28,008 bases of DNA from a virus: positions 1 through 28,008 of IMG/VR virus record IMGVR_UViG_3300017757_000101. The stretch is one strand, 5' to 3'. Shown in pieces: positions 8,035-17,726 of this stretch. Each line of letters begins with the position of its first letter. Positions within the stretch are counted from its first letter, which is position 1. The notes beneath the pieces were generated by a model, which worked only from the letters and a program-made list of their open reading frames with translations, had not been told where the DNA came from and made no database searches. Both the position numbers and the translations under genes were made by a program.

Positions 8035-9231
8035 ATGTCTACACCTAATGGCGGTTTAATTACTGAAACTAATGTACAATACTACGCTGGTGCACAGCAG
8101 TTTTTTATATCTCCAGCTGTAGATAGAGTTACAACTACTTTTAATACAAATTTAGTTTTAGGTAGCGCTACTAGTTGGAACCCTATTGATCCTGATTTTG
8201 CTTTAAATAACTTTAGACTATATACAAGTACTAACGGTAGAACATGGATAGAATACATAACAACTTACCAAGTTATTGGTAATACTATTATTTACCCAGC
8301 TAATCTACCTTTAAACACTTATGTTAAAGTACAATTAAAACAATCAGCTGTTGAAAATAATTATGGAGGTTATGAATATACTAAATTAAAAGATTTAATT
8401 AATGGTTTTATGGTTGCTTATGTTGGCGAAGATAAACTTATACCTAAGGTAAGAAGAACTGATGTTATATTTCACGCTAAACGTGGATTACAAGAATTTA
8501 GTTACGATACTTTAAAAAGTATTAAATCTCAGGAATTAAATATACCTGCTGGATTATCTTTACCAATACCACAAGATTATGTGAACTACGTAAAAATGTC
8601 TTGGATAGATGCAGCTGGTGTTAAACACACTATATATCCTACTCAACTAAGTAGCGTTCCATCTAACACGCCTATACAAGATAACCTAGGAAAAATTGTT
8701 CAAGATCAGTTTGGAGAAAACACAGAAGGCAGCTCATTAACACAAGAGAGATGGGAAGGTCATAATCCTGCTGCTATTACTGGCGGCGGTGCTGCAATGA
8801 GTTGGAATAACGGAATGTATGACTGGTGGGGTATGAGTAGCTGGGGATATGGTTTTCAAAACTATGGACAAAGATACGGAGGAGATCCTGTTAATATGAA
8901 CGTTAATGGTTGGTTTTCTATAAACGAAGCTCAAGGTAATATAAGTTTTTCTAGTGATTTAAAAGGTAAACTTATAATACTAGAATATATTTCTGATGGT
9001 TTAGCATATGAGGAAGATGTAAAAATACCTAAATTAGCAGAAGACGCTATGTACTCTTATTTAAACCACGCTATATTATCAAGCAGAGCAAACGTTCAAG
9101 AGTATATAGTACAAAGATATAAAAAAGAAAAATTTGCTAAATTAAGAAACGCTAAAATAAGATTATCTAATATTAAGCTAGACGAAATCATACAAGTTAT
9201 GAGAGGTAAGTCTAAATGGATTAAACACTAA
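8035..9231 (+). CDS. Tail tubular / adaptor-like structural protein
   Basis: This 398-residue protein has an N-terminal beta-rich domain (residues about 1-110, with Trp-Ile-Glu-Tyr and Tyr-Val-Lys-Val-Gln-Leu) and then a helical stretch with Lys-Val-Arg-Arg-Thr-Asp-Val-Ile-Phe-His-Ala-Lys-Arg-Gly-Leu (about 139-153). A conserved-looking Leu-Pro-Ile-Pro-Gln-Asp-Tyr-Val motif lies near 177-184. That last motif type is common in podovirus connector proteins that contact the portal. A Gly/Trp/Tyr/Met-rich loop covers about 245-290, and the C-terminus is helical and basic. It lies between the smaller tail protein and the hub, with gaps of three bases on each side, so the three genes are probably co-translated. 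The structural role is firm, but the exact ring is not assigned. Confidence 0.65.
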   Translation: MSTPNGGLITETNVQYYAGAQQFFISPAVDRVTTTFNTNLVLGSATSWNPIDPDFALNNFRLYTSTNGRTWIEYITTYQVIGNTIIYPANLPLNTYVKVQLKQSAVENNYGGYEYTKLKDLINGFMVAYVGEDKLIPKVRRTDVIFHAKRGLQEFSYDTLKSIKSQELNIPAGLSLPIPQDYVNYVKMSWIDAAGVKHTIYPTQLSSVPSNTPIQDNLGKIVQDQFGENTEGSSLTQERWEGHNPAAITGGGAAMSWNNGMYDWWGMSSWGYGFQNYGQRYGGDPVNMNVNGWFSINEAQGNISFSSDLKGKLIILEYISDGLAYEEDVKIPKLAEDAMYSYLNHAILSSRANVQEYIVQRYKKEKFAKLRNAKIRLSNIKLDEIIQVMRGKSKWIKH

Positions 9232-9234
9232 TAC

Positions 9235-12200
9235 ATGGCAGAAATTAAAAATACCTTTTTAAAAGGTAAAATGAATCAAGATCTTGACTCTCGATTATTG
9301 CCTAACGGTGAATATAGAGAAGCTATAAACTTAATGATTAGTAGATCAGAAGGATCAACCGTCGGTGAGTTTGAAAATGTTTTAGGTAACACTTCTATAT
9401 CTAGTTTAAATGGAGACAATGCAGTTATAATAGGTCATTATGTAAATGAAACAACTAATAAAGTTTATTTGTTTGCTACTAATTATAACAATGTAGATGG
9501 AGTAAGATCTACAAGTGCTGATAATTTTATATATGAACTAAACCTCAACACTAATGTAAAAAAGACTTTAGTAACAGGTGGATTTTTAAATTTTAATAAA
9601 TCTTTTCCTATTTTAGGAGTTAATCTTATAGAGGATTTATTATTTTTTACTGATAATTTAAATCAACCTAGAAAAATAAATATAGATTTAGCTAATCCAG
9701 GTAACATAACAACGCCAACTCATTATCAAAATGAAGATCAAATATCTGTAGCTAAGTATGCACCATGCGAACCTATAATAGTTTTAGATAGAGTTAGATT
9801 TGATATAAAAGGTGGCGCGGTTAATAATGTTACTGTAATTGGTGTTGATGATGTTGCTGGTATAAAAATAGGTGATTCTGTGTCTCCATATGATGTTATT
9901 GCTCCATCTGGATTTCCAAGTCCATCCGCTCAATGGAACAAAGCTAATTATGTTATAGCTATTAATCCAACTGCAAGCTCTTTAACACTGTCTGAACCTA
10001 TGACGGCGCCTAATGGTTTTGAATTATTAGCGCAAAGACCTACAATGACAAACAAAACATCAGAGCTTTTGTCTAATGGTATTAAAACCTCATTAACTGT
10101 TGATGCTGGTCCTATTTATAGTATATTAGTAGATTCTACAAATGATTCACCAGACATAATACCAAAACCAGGTGACATAATAATTGATACAGCTAATCCA
10201 TCAACAATACTTTCAAACACAACTATACTTACTGCTAATGCTAGTTATGCTAGTGCAACTAAAACTAAATGGACATTAACTTTTTCAAAAACAATAACTT
10301 CAGCTACTGGTGCCGTTGTAAAAATAGGAATAAACCAAGATTATGATAATGCTTGGAGAGGTGATGCTGCTTTTTTAGAAGATAAATTTGTAAGGTTTAG
10401 TTATAGATTTAAGTTTGAAGACAATGAGTACTCTTTAATGGCTCCGTTTACTCAACCAATGTTTATACCAAAACAATTTAGTGAATTTGGTGCAGGAGGA
10501 AATACTAATACAGTTGACATGGACAATGCTTACAAGTCTACTATATTAAATTGGTTTGAAAACAATATTGAAAATATTGTATTAAAAACACCTATGCCTT
10601 ATTCAAGCCCAGCTTTAAACGTATCTAAACTTCTTATAACAGATATTGATTTATTATATAAAGAATCAGACGCTTTAGCTGTAAAAGTATTAGACACTGT
10701 AGATGTTACATCATTACCAAACCAATCAACAAATTTTCCAAGCTTGCCTTTTAAAGATCCTGTTAATGGCACTGTTAGTACTTATTATTATTCTTATGAC
10801 TATGCTTCAAGTAAACCATACAAGACGTTACCACAAGGCCAAACCACTAGAGTTTATGATAAAGTACCAATAAAAGCTTTAGCACAAGAAGTAATAGGTA
10901 ATAGAGTTGTATATGGTAATTACGTAGACAAACATAGTGGTCCTGATTCAATACCTTTTAGTGCTTTAGTTGATAAAAAAAGACCATATAATCACAACTT
11001 TGTTCAATACCCTTATCATAACTTAAAACAAAATAGAACCTATCAAGTTGGTTTTGTGCTGTCTGATAGATATGGAAGACAATCAGATGTTATATTATCT
11101 TCTTACGATAATGTAGATGGCACTCAAGGTTCTACTATTTATTCTAACTACAACACATACACTGAACAAAACGCTGATCCTATAATTAATTGGCTAGGAG
11201 ATACGTTGCAAGTTAAAATAGATAGCGCTATAGGCACTCAAACTGGTTCATCTTTTCCAGGACAACCTGGTGTTTGGAACGCAACAACTAATCCTTTAGG
11301 GTGGTATTCTTACAAGGTGGTTGTTAAACAACAACAACAAGAATATTACAATGTTTATTTGCCAGGATTTGTAAATGGTTTACCTATAGCTGGAAGTGAA
11401 GATGAAAATGATACTTCTTTTTCAGTTTTACTTAGCGATAATATAAACAAGGTTCCTAGAAATTTACAAGAAGTTGGCCCAACAGATACAGAATATAGCA
11501 GTGGTGAGCTTTTGTATATTAGAGTAAACAATCCTGACATAAACGGCAGAAACAATAGGCCTTATGGGTATCCATTAAAATTCACTCCTTGGAACAAGCA
11601 ATACTTTCCAGGTTTTGAAGATCAAGAAGTGTTATCTATAGCAACGGTTAGAGATATGGAGATACAAGGTATACCTTTTGTTAGTAATGCTCCTCAAGGA
11701 GATTATGGTCGAGTTGGTACTGCTAATACTAACCCTGTTGGAGGCACACCTTCCGCAGCTACCCCTGTAAGCATTGGATCAATACCGTGGGGAGTTTCTC
11801 CGGTAGTTCAGCCTTTTTACAATGCTGATTTAAATCCTTTTGCTATAAAAATAGATACTACTGCAAATGGAAAAGTTGCTTTAAATGATATTGATGTTCC
11901 TACTGTGCCAGGTGGCGTTGGAGCAATAACAAACGCAAACGCTTTAGGTGCTGCAAATATTCAAAGTATGGTGCCTTTTTTAAGTGTTGCGGAAACTAAA
12001 CCAGTTTATTCTTTATTAGAAATATTCTGGGAAACATCTTTACAAGGAAAACTTAATACTTTAAACAACTTAATAAACTCGCAAGAACCTGGAATTACAG
12101 CTTTAACTAGCTCTTCTGCTTCTTTTTCAGAAAGCGCTGGAACTAATACTAAAATAGGTCAAAGCATAAGTTTTGTAACAGGAGGCGGAACAACAATAGA

Positions 12201-13359
12201 CAATAATGCTTTATTAACTGTTAGCTTAGAGTCTGCTTTTACACAAGATAACGCTAGTTCTGATGTAAAAAGTTTATTTACATTGACCTATTCAGGTTTA
12301 GATGCTTCTTATGATTTAGACACCGCTGGTCCTACTTTTTGGTATGGGACTGGTACAGCAAGCACACCATCAAATGGTATATATAACATTACTATAAAAG
12401 TAATATACACACCGTCAGGAGGCGTTTCTTATACAAGTTACATGCCTTATGTCGCTACCTTACAAAATGTAGCCCCTATATTTGATGACTGTTCTAATCC
12501 AACTGGTATAGAATCAACAACAACAACAATAAAAACTTTTACGGCCAAAAACGGAAGCGCTTATGTCGCTAATCAAACACAACAATTAACTTTTGATTTA
12601 GATCCATCTCAAGCTAATTACTCTTTAATTAATTCTCAATTTAACATGAGTACTAACGGTGTATTAACTGTAAATCCTAGTGTTTTAGTAGATTTATCAA
12701 CGTACACGGTTGTGGCAAGAGTAAGAGATGCAAACGGCGCAGGATTATCAACTACTTGTTCTATAACTTTTACAGTTGGTGTTCAACATGTTAATAGAGT
12801 TATATGCGAAGGAAGAGAAGGTTCAACCCCTACTGATTGTGGTAAAAGTCTTCAAACAGTATTTTTAGCGTCAGCATCAACACCTACGTTTAGTTGGCCA
12901 ATAACAGTTCAGTCTCAAGCAAACCCTAATAATAACATTTCTTTTCCACAACCAAACTTTAACTATAATGCTAGAGCTTCTTATACCGCGGCTGGAACAC
13001 CTACAACAGGCGCTTTAACACAAGGTGTTATGTTTTTAAGACCAACATTAACTTCAACTTTAAACCCAGGTAGTAGTTTAGTAGAGGTGTATTACACAAT
13101 ACAGCGCAGAAATTTAGGAGGAACAACTTGGTCTCAAGCCGTAGACACTAGCAATAATGTTATAAACGCTATAAAATTATCTGCTTCAAACGGAAACCCT
13201 GACAGTGATACAAAAAACTTTAGTATTCCTGGAGAATATAGAGTAGTATCAACAAACATAAGTGGCGAAGGATGCTCTGCTGGTAGTGGTACCGCTGCTT
13301 TCTTTGTAGACTTTGGAGACGCTACTTATTCAAGTGGCGCTTGCACTGGTCCACTGTAA
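9235..13359 (+). CDS. Tail hub / stabilization-type protein with Ig-like C-terminus
   Basis: This 1374-residue protein is likely a main body of the short tail, comparable in position to T7 gp12. It opens with Asn-Thr-Phe-Leu-Lys-Gly-Lys-Met-Asn-Gln-Asp-Leu-Asp-Ser-Arg-Leu (residues 5-20) and an Asn-Gly-Glu-Tyr-Arg-Glu-Ala motif, which I recall from uncultured marine phage hub proteins. Repeated blade-like units follow (Val-Tyr-Leu-Phe-Ala-Thr, Leu-Leu-Phe-Phe-Thr-Asp-Asn), suggesting a beta-propeller. Two beta insertions lie at about 180-380. Conserved-looking blocks occur near 523-560 and 593-624, the latter with Ser-Asp-Arg-Tyr-Gly-Arg-Gln. Residues about 1080-1182 look like one Ig/cadherin-like domain, followed by a Ser/Thr/Asn-rich region to the end. 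This outer part may bind the host surface. No separate tail fibre gene is visible in the window. Confidence 0.72.
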   Translation: MAEIKNTFLKGKMNQDLDSRLLPNGEYREAINLMISRSEGSTVGEFENVLGNTSISSLNGDNAVIIGHYVNETTNKVYLFATNYNNVDGVRSTSADNFIYELNLNTNVKKTLVTGGFLNFNKSFPILGVNLIEDLLFFTDNLNQPRKINIDLANPGNITTPTHYQNEDQISVAKYAPCEPIIVLDRVRFDIKGGAVNNVTVIGVDDVAGIKIGDSVSPYDVIAPSGFPSPSAQWNKANYVIAINPTASSLTLSEPMTAPNGFELLAQRPTMTNKTSELLSNGIKTSLTVDAGPIYSILVDSTNDSPDIIPKPGDIIIDTANPSTILSNTTILTANASYASATKTKWTLTFSKTITSATGAVVKIGINQDYDNAWRGDAAFLEDKFVRFSYRFKFEDNEYSLMAPFTQPMFIPKQFSEFGAGGNTNTVDMDNAYKSTILNWFENNIENIVLKTPMPYSSPALNVSKLLITDIDLLYKESDALAVKVLDTVDVTSLPNQSTNFPSLPFKDPVNGTVSTYYYSYDYASSKPYKTLPQGQTTRVYDKVPIKALAQEVIGNRVVYGNYVDKHSGPDSIPFSALVDKKRPYNHNFVQYPYHNLKQNRTYQVGFVLSDRYGRQSDVILSSYDNVDGTQGSTIYSNYNTYTEQNADPIINWLGDTLQVKIDSAIGTQTGSSFPGQPGVWNATTNPLGWYSYKVVVKQQQQEYYNVYLPGFVNGLPIAGSEDENDTSFSVLLSDNINKVPRNLQEVGPTDTEYSSGELLYIRVNNPDINGRNNRPYGYPLKFTPWNKQYFPGFEDQEVLSIATVRDMEIQGIPFVSNAPQGDYGRVGTANTNPVGGTPSAATPVSIGSIPWGVSPVVQPFYNADLNPFAIKIDTTANGKVALNDIDVPTVPGGVGAITNANALGAANIQSMVPFLSVAETKPVYSLLEIFWETSLQGKLNTLNNLINSQEPGITALTSSSASFSESAGTNTKIGQSISFVTGGGTTIDNNALLTVSLESAFTQDNASSDVKSLFTLTYSGLDASYDLDTAGPTFWYGTGTASTPSNGIYNITIKVIYTPSGGVSYTSYMPYVATLQNVAPIFDDCSNPTGIESTTTTIKTFTAKNGSAYVANQTQQLTFDLDPSQANYSLINSQFNMSTNGVLTVNPSVLVDLSTYTVVARVRDANGAGLSTTCSITFTVGVQHVNRVICEGREGSTPTDCGKSLQTVFLASASTPTFSWPITVQSQANPNNNISFPQPNFNYNARASYTAAGTPTTGALTQGVMFLRPTLTSTLNPGSSLVEVYYTIQRRNLGGTTWSQAVDTSNNVINAIKLSASNGNPDSDTKNFSIPGEYRVVSTNISGEGCSAGSGTAAFFVDFGDATYSSGACTGPL

Positions 13360-13389
13360 TAATCAATAAAAACAAGTAATTAATATAAT

Positions 13390-15009
13390 ATGCCATTAAC
13401 ACTAGAAGTTTCTTATTTTAACTCATACTATGTGAAGAAATTAGCAGACGTTCCTTACATACCTAGTATAAATATAACAAGAACGGCTAACGGCACTCAA
13501 TCTAGTGTGGCGGTTGGTCAAGCTGTTAATTTTAACACTGGACTTACTGTAGCTGTAGGCATGTTTATAACTGGAGCAGGTATAACTTTACCTACTAAGG
13601 TAACAGCTTTGGCAAACAATGATTCTTTTAGGTTTGACCAGGTTTTAAGTGTAACAAATTTAGCCTCATATACATTTGGTTATGACTGGACAGGACCACA
13701 AACTTCTAACCCAGATGAAGATTGGTACATAGAAGAATCACGCATTAGAGGGGGTTATAATAATACTTCCACTGATTATGGTGTTAAAGCTTATTTAGTT
13801 GAAGAACAAGATGCCCAGACGCGCAGAGGAAGCTCTCTTATATACTCTGGTATATTTAATTCAAGAACTGGTATTAATCAAACAAATCAATTTAGTGTAG
13901 CAGAAGAAATAACTAGAAGTGTAGACCCAATAAGTGGTTCAATACAAAAGCTATTTGCTGAAGATACTAACTTACTTATATTTCAAGAACGCAAAGTTAA
14001 CAATGCTTTAATAGATAAAGACGCTGTGTTCACAGCTGAAGGCTCTGCAATAACTACATCAGGTAAATTAGTAATAGGACAAATAACGCCTATTGCAGGA
14101 AACTGGGGTATAAGTCAAAATCCAGAATCATTCGCGTCATATGGTTATATGAAATATTTTGTTGATAAAAACAGAAACGCAGTATTAAGATTAGCTGGAG
14201 GTAATATAACAGAAATATCAAATTACGGTATGATAGATTTCTTTAGAGATACGTTATCCTCTATTACTAGCACAGGCGTTGTATTAGGCGCTTTTGACAA
14301 TTATACCCAATGTTATGTTTTATCTATACAGCCGCTTAATAGATACGAACCAGATGGAACTTTATACAAAACTTTAAATTTTGACGAAAGAACAAAAGGT
14401 TGGACTAGCTTTTTTACATATAAGCCAGACGCAATGTTTAGTTCCCAAGGTAGTTTTTATTCAGCAAAAGATAAATCAGACGATAGTAGAATATTCAAAC
14501 ACTATACTAATCAAACTAGGAATAGTTTTTATGGCTCAACAAGTAGTTCGTCTGTTCAATTTGTATTTAACCCATCGCCTAACAATGTAAAAACATTTCA
14601 AACGATAAACTACGAAGGAACTAGTGGCTGGGAGGTTACTTCTTTTCTTTCTGATGAAACAGGTTTTAGTTCTGTTAGTGGTAATTGGATTAACTATGTT
14701 GATTCAATTGTAGAAGGTCCTGGAAATACTGAGTATAGAAAAATATATAGCTATAAAGAAGGGTATTATGAAGAAAATGGTATACCTTATAGAGCTGGTT
14801 TTGACAGAAAACAAAATAAATATATGGCTGTTATTCCTAACAACACTCAAACAACATCACAAAATGCTTTACCAGGTCAAGTTATATTTGGCAACCAATC
14901 ATCAGGTATAAAAGCTTATTATGCAACAGTTACTATGAAAACAGATGGAACCACAAATCCTAATGGATTAAAAGAGTTGTTTGCTGTAAGTAGTACTTTT
15001 GCTCCATAA
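13390..15009 (+). CDS. Tail nozzle / second hub protein
   Basis: This 539-residue protein begins with Leu-Glu-Val-Ser-Tyr-Phe-Asn-Ser-Tyr-Tyr-Val-Lys-Lys (residues 4-16), a start I recall from marine phage tail proteins encoded next to the hub. Residues about 25-95 form a Thr/Val/Gly-rich inserted beta domain. The conserved body begins near 118 with Arg-Ile-Arg-Gly-Gly-Tyr-Asn-Asn and includes a stretch with Ile-Phe-Gln-Glu-Arg-Lys near 198 and a Trp-Gly-Ile-Ser segment near 240. The middle has blade-like strands (Tyr-Phe-Val-Asp-Lys-Asn-Arg, Tyr-Val-Leu-Ser-Ile-Gln), again propeller-like. It probably stacks with the 1374-residue protein to form the distal tail. An enzymatic site is not seen. 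The gap before it is 30 bases of A/T-rich leader with no hairpin. Confidence 0.65.
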   Translation: MPLTLEVSYFNSYYVKKLADVPYIPSINITRTANGTQSSVAVGQAVNFNTGLTVAVGMFITGAGITLPTKVTALANNDSFRFDQVLSVTNLASYTFGYDWTGPQTSNPDEDWYIEESRIRGGYNNTSTDYGVKAYLVEEQDAQTRRGSSLIYSGIFNSRTGINQTNQFSVAEEITRSVDPISGSIQKLFAEDTNLLIFQERKVNNALIDKDAVFTAEGSAITTSGKLVIGQITPIAGNWGISQNPESFASYGYMKYFVDKNRNAVLRLAGGNITEISNYGMIDFFRDTLSSITSTGVVLGAFDNYTQCYVLSIQPLNRYEPDGTLYKTLNFDERTKGWTSFFTYKPDAMFSSQGSFYSAKDKSDDSRIFKHYTNQTRNSFYGSTSSSSVQFVFNPSPNNVKTFQTINYEGTSGWEVTSFLSDETGFSSVSGNWINYVDSIVEGPGNTEYRKIYSYKEGYYEENGIPYRAGFDRKQNKYMAVIPNNTQTTSQNALPGQVIFGNQSSGIKAYYATVTMKTDGTTNPNGLKELFAVSSTFAP

Positions 15010-15020
15010 AATTAAATTAA

Positions 15021-15494
15021 ATGAACAAAATAACAGTGCAAAAACAAGCGCTAGCTACGCAAGAATTTAGAAATAAAATAATTAAAATAGAAAATCAATT
15101 GTTGTCTAGTAAAAATCCTAATGTAGTTAAAGGTAATTCTAGTTTTTTTCCATTAACACATTCTTTTTCAGAAGGCATATACGTAAGAGAAATGTCTATG
15201 CTTAAAGGTGGTGTTGTTATAGGTAAAATTCACAATAGATCTCAAACTTGGTTTTTGATGAAAGGTAAGCTTAAAATAGCAAATGAAAACGGAACTATAA
15301 CCTACAATGCTCCTACTTATGTAAATGGTTTAGCTGGCGCAAAAAGAGTTATATATGCCTTAGAGGATTCAGTCTTTGTAAATGTACATCCAAACCCTAG
15401 TAATGAAAAAAATATAGAAAAATTAGAAAAAATGCTTACATGCGAAACGTATGAAGCATTTGAAGAATACAAACAGAAAAATAAAATAATATGA
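15021..15494 (+). CDS. Cupin-fold protein in the virion module
   Basis: This 157-residue protein has the strand pattern of a single cupin barrel (residues about 40-125). It contains Val-Arg-Glu-Met-Ser-Met-Leu-Lys-Gly, then Ile-Gly-Lys-Ile-His-Asn-Arg-Ser-Gln-Thr-Trp-Phe-Leu-Met-Lys-Gly-Lys, and later Asn-Gly-Leu-Ala-Gly-Ala-Lys-Arg-Val-Ile-Tyr-Ala-Leu-Glu-Asp and Val-Asn-Val-His-Pro-Asn-Pro. The two His residues could bind a metal, but the classic two-histidine-plus-Glu cupin motif 1 is not complete. The C-terminal 35 residues are helical and charged. Similar small cupins occur in other phages among tail genes (recalled, not searched). Its role, enzyme or structural ligand binder, is unknown. 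It overlaps the next start by four bases (ATGA), indicating translational coupling. Confidence 0.65.
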   Translation: MNKITVQKQALATQEFRNKIIKIENQLLSSKNPNVVKGNSSFFPLTHSFSEGIYVREMSMLKGGVVIGKIHNRSQTWFLMKGKLKIANENGTITYNAPTYVNGLAGAKRVIYALEDSVFVNVHPNPSNEKNIEKLEKMLTCETYEAFEEYKQKNKII

Positions 15495-16252
15495 GCATGG
15501 TAGCCGCCGGTATAATTAGCGCCGGCACAAGTATAATCGGAAGTTTTATCGGTGGAAGCCGAGCAAAAAAAGCAGCCAGAGAAGCAAGAGCAGAGAAAAA
15601 AAGACTTGCAGCTGAACTTAAAACATTAGAAGAAAATAGAGATCCTATAATGAACCCGTATGCTAATATTACTAACTTAAGTGGTTTAGCAACAGACGTA
15701 AGCGGTATGGCTAGTAACCAGTTTGCTAATTTAGGCGTAGCAACTCAAGCTGCCGAAATGCAAGCTGAACAAGCAGATATAGCTTTAGCAAATAGTTTAG
15801 ACGCAATTAGATCCACAGGCGCAGGAGCTGGAGGCGCAACAGCTTTAGCTCAAGCAGCGTTAGAAAGTAAAAAAGGTATATCAGCAAGTATAGAACAACA
15901 AGAGGCTCAAAACGAAAAACTAAGAGCACAAGGAGAAGAAAGATTAGAAGGTATAAAAATGTCTGAAGCACAAAGGCTACAAGGTATTGGGTTATCTGAA
16001 GGACAAAGAATGCAACAGTCAGAAGCGCAAGGTTCTATATTTACACAAAACATGAATGAAGCTAGGCAAAATTCACAAATAGATAGAGTAGCACAACAAA
16101 TGGGTATGGCCGCGCAAGCACAAGCGCAAGCAAATGCAGATCAAACAAACGCTATAACATCAGGTATTTCAGCTGTTGGATCAATAGGTAGTGCTTTTAT
16201 GTCTGGTGGCGGAAAGCAACTTTACAACCCACAAACAGGAGCAAAACTATAA
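15491..16252 (+). CDS. Internal virion / ejection protein, T7 gp14-like
   Basis: This 253-residue protein has a short N-terminal Gly/Ala/Ser/Ile hydrophobic segment (residues 3-22), followed by a basic Arg/Lys/Ala helix (about 24-45). A long Ala/Gln/Glu-rich helical region (about 60-220) contains near-repeats such as Ser-Glu-Ala-Gln-Arg-Leu-Gln-Gly and Ser-Glu-Gly-Gln-Arg-Met-Gln. It ends in a Gly/Ser/Ala-rich hydrophobic tail. This hydrophobic-helix-hydrophobic architecture and the position before two larger proteins are those of T7 gp14 and similar ejection proteins that enter the outer membrane during DNA delivery. A second ATG lies six bases downstream at 15497. I prefer 15491 because it gives the ATGA overlap with the cupin gene. 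Confidence 0.72.
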   Translation: MSMVAAGIISAGTSIIGSFIGGSRAKKAAREARAEKKRLAAELKTLEENRDPIMNPYANITNLSGLATDVSGMASNQFANLGVATQAAEMQAEQADIALANSLDAIRSTGAGAGGATALAQAALESKKGISASIEQQEAQNEKLRAQGEERLEGIKMSEAQRLQGIGLSEGQRMQQSEAQGSIFTQNMNEARQNSQIDRVAQQMGMAAQAQAQANADQTNAITSGISAVGSIGSAFMSGGGKQLYNPQTGAKL

Positions 16253-16256
16253 CAAG

Positions 16257-17726
16257 ATGGCATATAATTTCGAAAACGTGACACCGTATGTGTCAACTTC
16301 TAATCAAACAGCAGCAAACAACCAAATGCTAGTTAGTGGTTTTCAAAACTCAATGAGAACTTTTCAAGCGTTAGAGCAGCAAAGACTTAAAGAAAATTCT
16401 AGAAAAAACGCTTTAATTGATAAAGATATAAAAGATGCAGAAGCGGCTTGGAATTTATCTGTTGGCGAAGCAAGAAAAACTGGTAAAGTTGTAGATCTTG
16501 ATTCTAAATTAAAAGATTTAAAAACAGAGTACTATAGATTAAATCAGTCAAGAAAAAATGAAGACGCCAACATAAGTGAAATAGACTACAAGCTAAGTCA
16601 AATACTTACAATGCCAGATAATTTAAAAAACATGGTAGAAAACTTAGGTGTTGATGGAACAGAATGGAGCACTAAAAAACCAGGTCAAACAAACCCCGCG
16701 CAAGATCCTAACTTAAGTATGTTTTTAAATACTGTGACTCAAGCTAAATCTTTTGAAGCTCCTGTGTATGATGAAAATAATAATGTAATAAAGCCAGGTT
16801 TTAAACAAGAATATAGTTTTGATTTAGACACTTATAGTTGGAATTTATCTACAAGTAGAGTTGATTCTATTGGTGAAATTCCTTTTTACAGTATAAACAG
16901 TAATTCTTATGACGCAATGGATATGGGTTTATACAATCCAGTTGACAAACCTTTGAATTCATATGTTTCAATAGGAGAAAAAAATGGTTTATACGGAAGT
17001 AAATTAGTAGAGGGAGAATATGTTTCAGACACGTCAGTATTAAATCCTGATTTTATTAAACCTTTAGCTAAAATTCAAATATATGACAAAGATAAAAACG
17101 GTAATCCAATAGCAGCTATTCCAGGTAAAGAAATTTACCAAATGCAAGAAGTTGTTGATATTGAAAAAATAAAAGCAAGTTTAGATATACCTTTACAAAC
17201 GGCAGCATCTGCTTATTTAGTAAGCCCTACAGTAGCGGCAACAGCTTGGAATAATGATTTCATGAAACAAAAAGAAGTTCGTGCTGATGGAACTAAATTT
17301 ATTCCTGAGGGTGAAGACGAAAGATTATATGAAATGTGGGATGCAAACACTCCACTTACTACAGATCAAAGAAGCTTACTATCACAAAGATATAAAGACA
17401 AGTTTTATGAAAACCTAGACAACTCAGGAATGCTTGAGCCTTCTAAAGATGGAGTTCCTTTTGGGCCAGGTAAAAGTAGCGCTAAAGATACATCTCCAGA
17501 TGATAAAATAAAAGGTTTTATTGCAGGAGTAGATATGATCAAAGCAAATAATATTAATGGCATGGGCGCAGCTTGGCTTTTAAATGATGAAGGAACTGCT
17601 TATAAATTAAAAGCATATAGAAAAAATCCTTTTGATGATGGTAGTTATGTTTGGGTTGATGTAGGTGGAGTTCCTGCTATTTCATTAGGTGATACAACTG
17701 CTTTTGCAGCAGCAATAAACAATTAA
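16257..17726 (+). CDS. Internal virion protein candidate (T7 gp15 position)
   Basis: I chose the ATG at 16257, which gives 489 residues. An earlier in-frame ATG at 16191 lies inside the preceding gene and would add 22 unlikely residues. The N-terminus (residues 1-130) is helical and charged, with Gln-Ala-Leu-Glu-Gln-Gln-Arg and Leu-Asp-Ser-Lys-Leu-Lys-Asp-Leu-Lys coiled-coil patterns. The middle is mixed, with many Asp, Asn and Tyr, and the end has a beta-rich segment with Tyr-Val-Trp-Val-Asp-Val-Gly-Gly. No enzymatic motif, signal peptide or membrane segment is seen. Its order between a gp14-like protein and a giant last virion protein corresponds to T7 gp15, which forms part of the ejection channel. 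That analogy is positional only, since I see no clear sequence similarity. Confidence 0.6.
   Translation: MAYNFENVTPYVSTSNQTAANNQMLVSGFQNSMRTFQALEQQRLKENSRKNALIDKDIKDAEAAWNLSVGEARKTGKVVDLDSKLKDLKTEYYRLNQSRKNEDANISEIDYKLSQILTMPDNLKNMVENLGVDGTEWSTKKPGQTNPAQDPNLSMFLNTVTQAKSFEAPVYDENNNVIKPGFKQEYSFDLDTYSWNLSTSRVDSIGEIPFYSINSNSYDAMDMGLYNPVDKPLNSYVSIGEKNGLYGSKLVEGEYVSDTSVLNPDFIKPLAKIQIYDKDKNGNPIAAIPGKEIYQMQEVVDIEKIKASLDIPLQTAASAYLVSPTVAATAWNNDFMKQKEVRADGTKFIPEGEDERLYEMWDANTPLTTDQRSLLSQRYKDKFYENLDNSGMLEPSKDGVPFGPGKSSAKDTSPDDKIKGFIAGVDMIKANNINGMGAAWLLNDEGTAYKLKAYRKNPFDDGSYVWVDVGGVPAISLGDTTAFAAAINN

Noticed and set aside
13360-13389. A possible frameshift joining the two hub proteins
   Set aside because: There is no slippery site or hairpin, and the second protein begins with a start block that I recall as a normal N-terminus.
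16191-16256. Upstream extension of the 489-residue virion protein
   Set aside because: The added 22 residues lie inside the preceding gene in another frame; the ATG at 16257, four bases after that gene's stop, is the natural start.
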